Shown here in pieces: positions 53,709-61,559 of a stretch of DNA of 64,000 bases. Numbering within the stretch: the stretch's first letter is position 1; every line of letters begins with the position of its first letter. Where the stretch lies: assembly GCF_001078595.1 (NCBI RefSeq), contig NZ_LFTY01000002.1:3741148-3805147 (forward strand). The letters run 5' to 3'. The position numbers and the translations under genes were made by a program. The notes under the pieces are model-generated. The model saw only the letters and a list, made by a program, of their open reading frames with translations. It ran no database searches and was not told where the DNA came from. The DNA is from Candidatus Rhodobacter oscarellae (GTDB lineage Bacteria > Pseudomonadota > Alphaproteobacteria > Rhodobacterales > Rhodobacteraceae).

Positions 53709-53749
53709 GTTCGGTCCAGCTTGTCCGAACGTGCGGGCCAGCCTGTCCG
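53709..53749. promoter_or_regulatory. AraC-type operator upstream of the glycine-zipper operon
   Basis: CCAGCTTGTCCG (53716-53727) and CCAGCCTGTCCG (53738-53749) are direct repeats with a 22-base period, followed by GTCGCG, as in the copy at 51007-51044. GTTCGG (53709-53714) and CCGAAC (53725-53730) also form an inverted repeat. It lies 106 bases before the lipoprotein gene. The rest of the gap from 53611 holds no gene. Confidence 0.6.
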
Positions 53750-53854
53750 GTCGCGGGACATGCCGAGCCCGCCATATCCCTTCTCGCATCGCCCATGAGC
53801 TGCTCGGAATGTCCGGCAGAAGCGGCGGCCAAAATGCTGAAAAGGACCTAACTT

Positions 53855-54214
53855 ATGAAACATCTAATAGTACTTCCCGCCGTTCTTGCCGTCGCGGCCT
53901 GCGCCGACAGTGGGGCAAGTTACCAACCCATCCTGGATGGTCAGCCCACCGCGGCCTTCCAATCAGATCTTGCCGCCTGCCAATCGCTGGCGCGCAACCA
54001 GCGCCAGTTTGATAAGGCAACCGTCGGCGCTGCTGCATTGGGAGCCGGGACCGGCGCTATTCTGGGCGAGGTTGATGATGAGGGCGACGCTCTTGGCGGT
54101 GCCATTTTCGGCGCACTCGCCGGAGGCGCGGCTGGAGCCGTCAATGCCAGCGAACGGCGGGAAGCCATTGTCGTCGAATGCCTGCGCGGCCGCGGCCACC
54201 GGGTTGTTGGCTAG
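53855..54214 (+). CDS. Glycine-zipper lipoprotein
   Basis: 119 residues. Lipobox at VLAVAAC (Cys16) then a soluble part and a glycine zipper (AAALGAGTGAILGEVDDEGDALGGAIFGALAGGAAGAV, read in parts), which resembles outer-membrane-associated Rcs/SlyB-like proteins. Two Cys near residues 41 and 111 (AACQSLAR, VECLRG) may pair. First gene of the AraC-linked operon, 12 bases before the next gene. Confidence 0.8.
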   Translation: MKHLIVLPAVLAVAACADSGASYQPILDGQPTAAFQSDLAACQSLARNQRQFDKATVGAAALGAGTGAILGEVDDEGDALGGAIFGALAGGAAGAVNASERREAIVVECLRGRGHRVVG

Positions 54215-54225
54215 GAGCAGGCATC

Positions 54226-54453
54226 ATGGCTGACATCGTTCGTCTTCGCGCGCGTCGGTTCCACGCGCTTTATCAACTTCTCACGGGGGCGGCTCATACT
54301 GAGCTGCCCACACCCTACCAAGGATCGGACCACCTGAGAAAAGACATCGGACTGCCCAAGCAGACCTTCCGCGGTCTGACAGCCACTCAGTTTGAGATTT
54401 TCCGAACCGATCTGTTTCATCGCGCGCCACAACGACAGAGACCAGAACAATGA
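54226..54453 (+). CDS. Small protein with DUF1127-like motif
   Basis: 75 residues. The stretch DHLRKDIGLPKQTFRGLTATQFEIFRTDLFHRAP, in parts, resembles the LRDIGL core of DUF1127-type proteins with a longer C-terminus; the match is partial. ATG at 54226, spaced 11 bases after the lipoprotein stop. Its end overlaps the NAD-binding gene start by four bases (ATGA), so it is coupled to that gene. Confidence 0.6.
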   Translation: MADIVRLRARRFHALYQLLTGAAHTELPTPYQGSDHLRKDIGLPKQTFRGLTATQFEIFRTDLFHRAPQRQRPEQ

Positions 54454-55301
54454 AACGCGTCTTCATCGCAGGAGCGACTGGGTATCTCGGCCGGTTTCTT
54501 TGCAAGGAGTACCAGACCCGCGGTTGGCAGGTTACGGCGTTGGTCCGAAAATCAAGCGGTCACGCCGACTTGCCTGCCGACCGGATCGTCGAAGCGGAGG
54601 CCACATGGTCTGAGTCCTTGGCGGGTATCATGGAAGACTTTGATTTGGTGGTCTCCGCATTGGGCATCACACGACAAACCGATGGCGTCGGGTATTGGGA
54701 TGTGGACTACCAGGCCAATGTGAACCTGTTGGAAGAGGCATTGCGCAGCAATGTCGCGCGTTTTGCCTTTGTCCACGTCCTCAATGCGGATTGCATGGAA
54801 AATGTGCCCCTTGTGGCTGCTAAGGCGGCCTTTGTGCGGAAGCTCCGGACGGCTGAGATCCAATCGACGATCATAGCGCCCACCGGATACTTCTCTGACA
54901 TGGGCGATTTCCTGAAGATGGCGCAGAGAGGGCGCGTCTGGTTGTTCGGAAGCGGGCAATACAGGATCAATCCGATCCATGGCGCTGATCTTGCAGCAGC
55001 CGTTTTCGACGCCGTCGATGAGCGTGCCGCCTGGGCGGAAATCGGCGGGCCCGAGACCTTCACACAGAATGATCTCGCCCAGCTTTGCTTTGACGTCCTG
55101 GGCAAGTCGCCTCGGGTGACGCATCTGCCTGATGTTCTGAGGCGGGCGGCGCTTTGGGCCCTGCCACGCCTTGCGCCTCGCAGGATCGCGGGCCCGGCGC
55201 AGTTTTTCCTGACCGCAGGCGCCATGAACATGACCGCGCCACCCTCGGGAAAGCATAAACTGGCGGATCATTTCAAAACACTGATAGACCAGAAGCATTG
55301 A
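54450..55301 (+). CDS. NAD(P)-binding protein of the NmrA/atypical SDR type
   Basis: 283 residues. N-terminal Rossmann pattern MKRVFIAGATGYLGRFL (GxxGxxG), then ALVRKSSGHADLPADRIVEAEATW and DLVVSALGITRQTDG. No classical YxxxK pair is evident, as in NmrA-like members. C-terminal helical region (LPDVLRRAALWALPRLAPRRI). It may be a regulatory or quinone-reductase-like protein. Part of the AraC-linked operon. Confidence 0.82.
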   Translation: MKRVFIAGATGYLGRFLCKEYQTRGWQVTALVRKSSGHADLPADRIVEAEATWSESLAGIMEDFDLVVSALGITRQTDGVGYWDVDYQANVNLLEEALRSNVARFAFVHVLNADCMENVPLVAAKAAFVRKLRTAEIQSTIIAPTGYFSDMGDFLKMAQRGRVWLFGSGQYRINPIHGADLAAAVFDAVDERAAWAEIGGPETFTQNDLAQLCFDVLGKSPRVTHLPDVLRRAALWALPRLAPRRIAGPAQFFLTAGAMNMTAPPSGKHKLADHFKTLIDQKH

Positions 55302-55333
55302 TCCGCAGAACAAAAACGCATTGGAGACCAACC

Positions 55334-55996
55334 ATGAGACTTCAGACAGTCGGAGGCCTTGCTGGCCTCACCTGCGCAGCAACATATCTGTTCGGCTTTG
55401 CCGTTCTTGTCACGCTGCTGGCACCTTTGGGCTTTGGCACGAATGATATCGACGTACGGGGCGTTGTTGGCTTTATTGATACCAATGCCGCGCTGCTGAT
55501 CCTGTGGAACAGCGTCATCTACATCCTGAATGCGCTGGCATTGATTGTTCTGGTAGTCGCCATTCATTCGCGGCTGAGCGACAACACACCCGACTGGGCG
55601 GCTGTGACCCGTGCACTTGGGCTGGTCTGGGCGACCCTTGTGCTTGGCGCAGGTATGATCGCCAATGTCGCAGTGGAAAGTGCGGCCAATCTGGCGCCGA
55701 CTGATTTCGACCAAGCTGTGACCCTTTGGGAAACCCTGCACGCGGTCGAACTTGGCCTGGGCGGCGGCAACGAAATCGCCGGAGGCGTCTGGATCGGGTG
55801 CGTCAGCATCGCCGGATTGGTCGGCCGCAGCCTTGGCAAAGTGACGGTTGGCCTTGGCCTGTTGACCGGCGCCGGTGGTTTGCTGACCCTGATCCCAGTT
55901 CTCGGCGACGCGGCAGGGGCTGTCTTTGGGCTCGGCGCAATTGCTTGGTTCATTGCCATTGGCCTGGCACTCATTTTTCGTCGGGACGACGCCTGA
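55334..55996 (+). CDS. Multi-helix membrane protein (DUF4386-like)
   Basis: 220 residues with about six hydrophobic spans: 10-35, 55-80, 92-112, 140-160, 170-190 and 195-215. The topology and start MRLQTVGGLAGLTCAATYL resemble DUF4386-type proteins of unknown role. The ATG at 55334 is inside a longer open frame; the spans start soon after it. Same strand, 32 bases after the NAD-binding gene; probably one operon. Confidence 0.7.
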   Translation: MRLQTVGGLAGLTCAATYLFGFAVLVTLLAPLGFGTNDIDVRGVVGFIDTNAALLILWNSVIYILNALALIVLVVAIHSRLSDNTPDWAAVTRALGLVWATLVLGAGMIANVAVESAANLAPTDFDQAVTLWETLHAVELGLGGGNEIAGGVWIGCVSIAGLVGRSLGKVTVGLGLLTGAGGLLTLIPVLGDAAGAVFGLGAIAWFIAIGLALIFRRDDA

Positions 55997-56026
55997 GGTG
56001 TTTCAAACACAAAAGGGGTTAGATCA

Positions 56027-57061
56027 ATGGCGCTCGACCAAATCCTGCAAGCTCTGATCGACAAGGAATGCAGCAAGGCCCACAGCCATGCCGTGATCCT
56101 GCGCGTCCAATCCGGTGATGGTCGGGTGGATTTCAAAGGCAGTGCCGGGGAGGCCAGGCCCGACACCCGCTTTCCGATTGCAAGCGTCGCCAAGATGTTC
56201 ACCGCAACGCTTATCATGCAACTGGTGGAAAAAGGTCAGATCGAGCTGGACCAGACCGTCCAGAGCATTCTGACGGATGTGGACCTATCGGGCCTGCATG
56301 TGGTGAAGGGCGTGGACTACGGGGCGGTCTTGACCGTCCGCCAATTGCTACATCAAACCTCTGGCCTTGCCGACTATTACGAAAGCGATCTGGCGAACGA
56401 TCTCAAGCTTGGCAAAGATCGCAGCTACGACCTGGGCGAGGTTTTGCGGATGACGCAGGCGCTGGCGCCGCAGACCGCGCCGGGCAGCGGGCGTTCCTAC
56501 TATTCCGACACGAATTTCCAACTGCTCGGTGCGGTGATCGAGGCAGCAACGGGCCAGAGCCTTGACCAAGCCCTGCAAACCCGCATCTGCGCGCCGTTGG
56601 GACTGACGCAAACCGCGGTGTTGACTGGAACGGACGTCGGCCTTCCCGTTTATCACAAGGATCAGTTGCTCAAGATTCCTCGGATCCTGACCAGTATGGG
56701 GCCAGACGGGGGCATCATCTCAACCTTGGACGAGATGATGATCTTTCTACGTGCCTTCATGCAGAACCAACTTTTCAAACCAGAGAACGCCGCGCAGATG
56801 CGCCAATGGAACCGGCTCTTTTTCCCGCTGCACTATGGCTACGGCCTGATGCGGATCAAGCTGCCCCGCTGGATGACGCTGCTGCGCGCAACACCCGAGC
56901 TGATCGGGCATTCCGGGGCCAGCGGATCCTTCGCCTATTACGCGCCCGAGCCGGATATCTACGTGATCGGTACCTTCAACCAAACGGACGCCCCGCGCAG
57001 ACCCATCGGTTTCATGTTCAAAGTGCTGAGCTTCGTCGCAAAACATGGGGGCCCAAGATGA
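56027..57061 (+). CDS. Serine hydrolase (class C beta-lactamase fold)
   Basis: 344 residues. Catalytic SxxK is ASVAKMFTA, the Tyr motif lies in SYYSDTNFQLLG, and the third element is GHSGASGSF. No signal peptide is evident, so it is probably cytosolic or exported by another route. Esterase or D-amidase activity is usual in the family; resistance to beta-lactams is not implied. Overlaps the small membrane ORF by four bases. Confidence 0.85.
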   Translation: MALDQILQALIDKECSKAHSHAVILRVQSGDGRVDFKGSAGEARPDTRFPIASVAKMFTATLIMQLVEKGQIELDQTVQSILTDVDLSGLHVVKGVDYGAVLTVRQLLHQTSGLADYYESDLANDLKLGKDRSYDLGEVLRMTQALAPQTAPGSGRSYYSDTNFQLLGAVIEAATGQSLDQALQTRICAPLGLTQTAVLTGTDVGLPVYHKDQLLKIPRILTSMGPDGGIISTLDEMMIFLRAFMQNQLFKPENAAQMRQWNRLFFPLHYGYGLMRIKLPRWMTLLRATPELIGHSGASGSFAYYAPEPDIYVIGTFNQTDAPRRPIGFMFKVLSFVAKHGGPR

Positions 57062-57231
57062 AAACGGCTTTGAAATGGGTCGCGGGTCTTCTTGCCAGCT
57101 CGATCGTCTTGTTTGCTGCGATGTTTGTCGGGACCCTTAGCGCGTACCCCGTGGAGCGTCTTGTGACAGATGATCCGTCTTTGCGGTCCGAACGCGCGAC
57201 CGGTCCAATGCGCAGCTTTCTGCACCGATAG
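57058..57231 (+). CDS. Small single-span membrane ORF
   Basis: 57 residues with one helix (ALKWVAGLLASSIVLFAAMFVGTLSAYPV). Its ATG overlaps the end of the serine hydrolase gene (ATGA), so translation is likely. It ends five bases before the start of the second serine hydrolase and could have been that protein's membrane anchor before a frameshift. Standing alone it has no recognised function. Confidence 0.55.
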   Translation: MKTALKWVAGLLASSIVLFAAMFVGTLSAYPVERLVTDDPSLRSERATGPMRSFLHR

Positions 57232-57235
57232 CACC

Positions 57236-58300
57236 ATGACCATGCGATCAGTCACTGGCGGTCTCCGCCGAATGATGAAGCCTTACCAGGGATCACGGCA
57301 CACAGCCGTCGCGGTCAGCCTGCGCAACGGGACCAGTCAGGTCGTCGGATCGGGTCCAAACCAACCAGACACCCAGTGGGAGGACCTCATCTTCGAGATC
57401 GGCTCGATCACCAAGGTGTTCACCGGCATCTTACTCTGCGTGCTGGTCGACGAAGGAAAAATCGACCCACGCGCGCCATTGTCTGAGGTATCGGATAACC
57501 TGTCGGATGTGCCAGACTGGATCACGCCAGAGCGTCTCGTATCTCATACAAGCGGCCTGCCCAACATCTATGTCCCAATCTGGAGAGCTCTGTTCCAACA
57601 GCGGCCCGAAGGTCCCTATGCCAGGTTTTCTCGGGAGGATTTGCTCACCTGGCTGCAAGATTGGCGTGGGAATGAGCGTGCTGCCGGCCGGTGTCACAGC
57701 TATTCGAACCTCGGTTTTGGGTTGTTGGGCGAGGCCATGGCGCTACGGGAAGCCACGCCATTTGCCGACTTGCTCGCCCGAAAGGTCATCCGCCCCCTTG
57801 GGATGCAAGACACGAGCGGCCACTTACAAGCCGATCAGCAGGTGCGCTTCATGCAACCGCGAAATACATCTGGCGCGCCCGTTATGCCGTGGGCCTTCGA
57901 CGCCCTGGCCGGGGCAGGCTACCTGCGCTCCACCGTCGGCGATCTTGCATGCCTCTCAAGCCGCGTCATCCAAGCAATCAATGCACCCGAAACGGCGCTG
58001 GACCGCGCCATCAAGCGATCAGCCGTGCCGATCTTTGGTTTGGGCCGCGGTGGCGGCACACAAACCTTGGCGCAGTGCTCCGGCTGGATGCGCGTGAAGC
58101 GGAACGAAACGAGCCCTGGTATTCTGTTTGCAAATGGCGGAACGGCGGGATCGACCTGCGCGCTGTATATCTGTCCTGAAAATGAGGGCGCGATTGCCAT
58201 CACGTCGAACAATGGCATCGCAACAAACCTCTGGTCCAGCGCCAAGCTGAGTTGGTCGAACCCGCTAAGGCAAGCGCAGCGCATTTTGTCGGAATCCTAA
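57236..58300 (+). CDS. Second serine hydrolase (class C beta-lactamase fold)
   Basis: 354 residues from the ATG at 57236. SxxK is GSITKVFTG and the Tyr motif SYSNLGFGLLG. C-terminal KTG-type motif not obvious; HSG-type box weak (FANGGTAGST instead). The two hydrolases are divergent paralogues. The ORF can be read upstream in frame to 57170, but that part overlaps the small membrane gene. Last gene of the operon before the IS110 element. Confidence 0.8.
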   Translation: MTMRSVTGGLRRMMKPYQGSRHTAVAVSLRNGTSQVVGSGPNQPDTQWEDLIFEIGSITKVFTGILLCVLVDEGKIDPRAPLSEVSDNLSDVPDWITPERLVSHTSGLPNIYVPIWRALFQQRPEGPYARFSREDLLTWLQDWRGNERAAGRCHSYSNLGFGLLGEAMALREATPFADLLARKVIRPLGMQDTSGHLQADQQVRFMQPRNTSGAPVMPWAFDALAGAGYLRSTVGDLACLSSRVIQAINAPETALDRAIKRSAVPIFGLGRGGGTQTLAQCSGWMRVKRNETSPGILFANGGTAGSTCALYICPENEGAIAITSNNGIATNLWSSAKLSWSNPLRQAQRILSES

Positions 58301-58346
58301 TCGCAGAAGAAGACATTCATGCAGACTGCAGCATTCGGTAGTAATG

Positions 58347-59567
58347 GGATGTACCGGCTGCTTCCCCCAGCAGGTTAGGCTTGGCCTATTTCTGCAACAT
58401 GGAGAAGTAGCATGGCAAAGAACGATTTTGATGAACTGATGTCAGTCGGCATCGACATCGGCAAAGATGTCTTTCACTTGGTTGGCTTTGATATTGATGG
58501 CCAGCTTGTGCTGCGCAAGAAGATCAAACGGCTGGCACTGGTGGCGACTTTTGAGCAGCTGCCGCGCTGTATTGTGGGCATGGAAGCCTGTCTGAGCGCC
58601 CACTTTGTGAGCCGGACATTGCGTGAATTGGGGTTTGAGCCTCGGATCATTCCTGCGATTTACGTGAAACCTTTCAACAAGGGTCAAAAGAACGACGACA
58701 ACGATGCCGAAGCCATAGCAGAGGCTGCGTTGCGTCCCAATCTCAAGACTGTTTCCGAGAAAACACAGGAGCAGTTGGACTTGCAGGCGTTACACCGTGT
58801 CCGGTCACGGCTTGTGTCGCGACGCACGGCAGCCATGAACCAAATCCGCGCTTTTCTGATCGAACAAGGCATCACCGTCCGGCGCAGTGTCGCGGCCCTG
58901 CGCAACTCTCTTTAGGCTATTCTGGACAACCGTAGTGGCGAGATGTCCCTGCGCATGCGGAAACTGATCTTGGGTCTCCAGCAGGATTGGATTTGGCTGG
59001 ATAAACGGATCGAAATGACCACCTCAGAGATCAAAGCGGTCGGTGAAACGGAGCCGGGTTGCCAGCGTCTCATGACCATCCCAGGCATCGGCCCTCTGAT
59101 ATCCACGGCGATGGTTGCGGCCGTCGGCAAGGGCGAGGCTTACGACCGCGGGCGCGATTTTGCCGCTTGGCTCGGGTTGGTCCCAAAACAATACAGCACT
59201 GGCGGGCGCACGATATTGGGCAGTATCACCAAACGCGGCAGCAGGTATCTGCGCATGCTATTTGTGCAGGCGGCCCAGGTCATCATGATGCGGCCAAAGA
59301 ACTGGCACAAATTCAGCTTTGGCGCCTGGCTGGAGGCAGCCTCAATCCGGATGCCGCATAACAAGCTCAGCGTCGCATTGGCGAACAAACTGGCCCGGAT
59401 CGCATGGAGCGTTCTGAGCTCTGGCAAGGACTTTGATTGGAAAGAAAGAGAGATAGCGACCGGGATCTAACCAGATCACGGTCACCACGATGTTCGTAAA
59501 CCTCAACTGCATGGAACGGAATTAAAACGCACCCAAAGTCTGAGAGCCCATTTGGTCATCATTGATC
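58347..59567 (+). mobile_element. IS110-family insertion sequence with direct repeats at both ends
   Basis: The transposase remnant (58412-59470) is flanked by a 12-bp direct repeat, TCGGTAGTAATG, at 58335-58346 and 59568-59579. IS110 elements often lack terminal inverted repeats and have target-like direct ends. The element length would be about 1.2 kb, normal for the family. Boundaries are inferred from the repeat. Confidence 0.65.
58412..59470 (+). pseudogene. IS110-family transposase with in-frame amber codon
   Basis: One frame, 58412-59470, is interrupted only by a TAG at 58913-58915. N-terminal part: VGIDIGKDVFHLVGFD (DEDD catalytic start), VGMEACLSAHFVSR, NDDNDAEAIAEA; C-terminal part: MTIPGIGPLISTAMVAAVG, AWLGLVPKQYSTGGR and the terminal LARIAWSVLSSG. 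So it is full length but for one nonsense codon. The downstream 590 bases to 60140 hold a degenerate repeat and no gene. Confidence 0.82.
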
Positions 59568-59832
59568 TCGGTAGTAATGAGACAGCGGCGCGTGCGTACT
59601 CCCAACAGGGCCACGGCAATCAACAAGCCGATCGAAAGGCCGGATACATATGAGCGACTTCCTGAAGACGTGCAATTGATCACTTGCGAACAGCAGCCGA
59701 TACATACATGCTGGGCTCACTGCCGACTTGCGGCGGTGCAGCGTCGATCAGGGTTTGCTAATCGGAACCGCCGATGAGGACGGCCCACTGCTGCCGTTCA
59801 TCCGACTAGGCGCATGCTGCGGTGCGGCCCGT

Positions 59833-59935
59833 CAGAGCCGCCATTCACTGCACTAGCAAAATTGCACTTACGACCAACTCACAGTTCGCGGGACGAAGCG
59901 CCAATTCGCTGCACCTGCGCCAATGTCAGCTTGTC
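59833..59935. repeat. Degenerate dispersed repeat, third copy
   Basis: The segment holds CGCCATTCACTGCAC, CCAACTCACAGTTCGCGGGACGAAG and GCGCCAATGTCAGCTTG in the order known from the IS1182 flank and the 49381 copy. The preceding 59580-59832 and following 59936-60139 are non-coding; GGCTGTGTAC is repeated near 60015 and 60030. Confidence 0.5.
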
Positions 59936-60139
59936 AAAAAACGGAGCTGGAGCTCTGGCCCCAGAATATCCAATGTGCATCCGGGCTTTAGTTTCGATCG
60001 ACTAATGAAGTGATCTGAGGCTGTGTACGATGGCTGTGTACAATCTCACTCAGGCAACTATGCGACCTGTTTTTCTTGTCTGGCATCAGCGCCGTTGGGA
60101 CATTTTAGGTCGATTTGAAAGGAGAGGGTTTCTAAAGCA

Positions 60140-60295
60140 TTGAAACATCAACGAGTAGAAACGAGACAGAAACCCGGAACCAAGCGGAGCCACGACGAGA
60201 AGGTCGTCAAAGACATCCGCTGCGCCACCCGCAGACAATATTCTGCCGAAGAGACGATCCGGATCGTACTTGGCCTATTCTCAGGGCTGGCATAA
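60140..60295 (+). pseudogene. IS3-family OrfA transposase remnant
   Basis: A 51-codon open frame from a TTG reads KHQRVETRQKPGTKRSHDEK, then VVKDIRCATRRQYSAEETIRIVL, the start of OrfA of an IS3-type element (DIRRATRRQYSAEEKIRIVL in intact forms). It is cut by a stop and the orfB part is missing. No ends were identified. Confidence 0.65.
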
Positions 60296-60302
60296 ATCTC
60301 AG

Positions 60303-60628
60303 TCAGGTTTCCGCATCAGTTGGTTTCTTGATGAGGTTTCCGCTAAAGGTTCCTGATGCGAACAATCCGAACTTATCAGACCCTTGGATCTGAGCGTCTA
60401 CAATTTGTCCAGTAATTTCATTTTCATTGGAACCGGCTTCTCGATCCGCGTGAACCAACTGATTGTTCCGTCGTGGATGCTCAACTCTTCCATCGGACCA
60501 TCGCCCGACTCTCCAGACATATCCCCGGAACATGGGGCTCCGATTTAGATAAAGAGCTTTGCCGCATGCGCCCCCATCGGGCTTGCAATGGTGATCATCC
60601 ATACATTGCAATCGACTAAGGGGCTCAT
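60303..60628 (-). pseudogene. Decayed small protein beside the monooxygenase pair
   Basis: Joined in two frames, the minus strand reads MSPLVDCNVWMITIASPMGA, then a stop (60545), then SGESGDGPMEELSIHDGTIS and WFTRIEKPVPMKMK in the same frame, and EITGQIVDAQIQGSDKFGLFASGTFSGNL in the next. The pattern (GTWNI, DGDTVSW, KPMPMKLKFTG, FGTFSGT in intact relatives) belongs to a small beta-rich family found next to Baeyer-Villiger or flavin monooxygenases. An ochre stop and a frameshift make it non-functional. Confidence 0.6.
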
Positions 60629-60659
60629 GTCATTTGCCAAAGTGCCCTCCGGGTTCGGT

Positions 60660-61559
60660 TTATTTGACTGCCGGGACGTCGCGGCCGGGTCGCTTGACCA
60701 AACGGTGTTGGCCATTCTCTTCAACAACCAAACCACGGTCCTTAAGATCGTTTAGGTACCGCGCCAACCCGCGCCTGCCCTTGGCTTCGAAGAAAGGCAA
60801 AACGCGGGGCTGCAGGTTTGGAAACAGCATTGCGATGCGGGACAGAATTGAATCACTTGCCTTCGGGTAGACTTCAAGCCGTGGTTTTTTGAGCGCGCGG
60901 AGGAAGGTTCGCGCGACGTCCTGAGGGGTTTGCGGTACGTCAATGAAGTTAAGCACATTCCCATCTGAAACGGCTTCCTTGCGCAATTGCTGGGTGTCTG
61001 TGGCGGTCGGCGCGATGCTTGTAAATTTGATACCATGCAGTTCTTCATCGAGAGCAACCGATAGACAAGCGCCGCGAAGACCAAACTTCGATGACGAATA
61101 AATCGACGTTTCCCGTAGAGGCTGAATACCTCCCAGCGATGTTGTCACCAGCACGCGCGGGTCATCAGACTTTTGCAGGAGCGGTATAGCCAATCGCATC
61201 AGGATGAGAGGTGAGATCAAGTTGATCTCAAGCTCCTTGCGAATGCTCTGTGTGCTGCGGACGTGAAAGCGGGTTGTATCCGTGATAGCGGCGTTCGGGA
61301 TCAAAACATCGAGCGCGCCGAACTGATCTTCAACGGTCGCCATCAGGCGCGCAACGACCTCATCGTCAGTTAAATCACCGATGAACGGGATGGCATTAGG
61401 GCCCAGAGCATCACAGGCATGTCCGGTCGCGACCGGATTGATGTCTGCGATGACAATCTTCATTCCCTGCGCGATCAACTCTTTGGCAAGAGCTTGGCCA
61501 ATGTCACCCGCGCCACCCGAAATGAGTGCTGTTCGCCCTTCGAAACGAAACTCGGTCAT
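60660..61559 (-). CDS. Short-chain dehydrogenase/reductase
   Basis: 299-residue SDR. NAD(P) site SGGAGDIGQALAKEL, NAAITD in place of NNAG, catalytic pair in IYSSSKFGLRG. A C-terminal extension (LSRIAMLFPNLQPRVLPFFEAKGR) resembles SDRs next to Baeyer-Villiger monooxygenases. Its ATG overlaps the monooxygenase stop (ATGA). Likely oxidises a hydroxy compound to the ketone attacked by the monooxygenase or reduces its product. Confidence 0.85.
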   Translation of the reverse strand: MTEFRFEGRTALISGGAGDIGQALAKELIAQGMKIVIADINPVATGHACDALGPNAIPFIGDLTDDEVVARLMATVEDQFGALDVLIPNAAITDTTRFHVRSTQSIRKELEINLISPLILMRLAIPLLQKSDDPRVLVTTSLGGIQPLRETSIYSSSKFGLRGACLSVALDEELHGIKFTSIAPTATDTQQLRKEAVSDGNVLNFIDVPQTPQDVARTFLRALKKPRLEVYPKASDSILSRIAMLFPNLQPRVLPFFEAKGRRGLARYLNDLKDRGLVVEENGQHRLVKRPGRDVPAVK

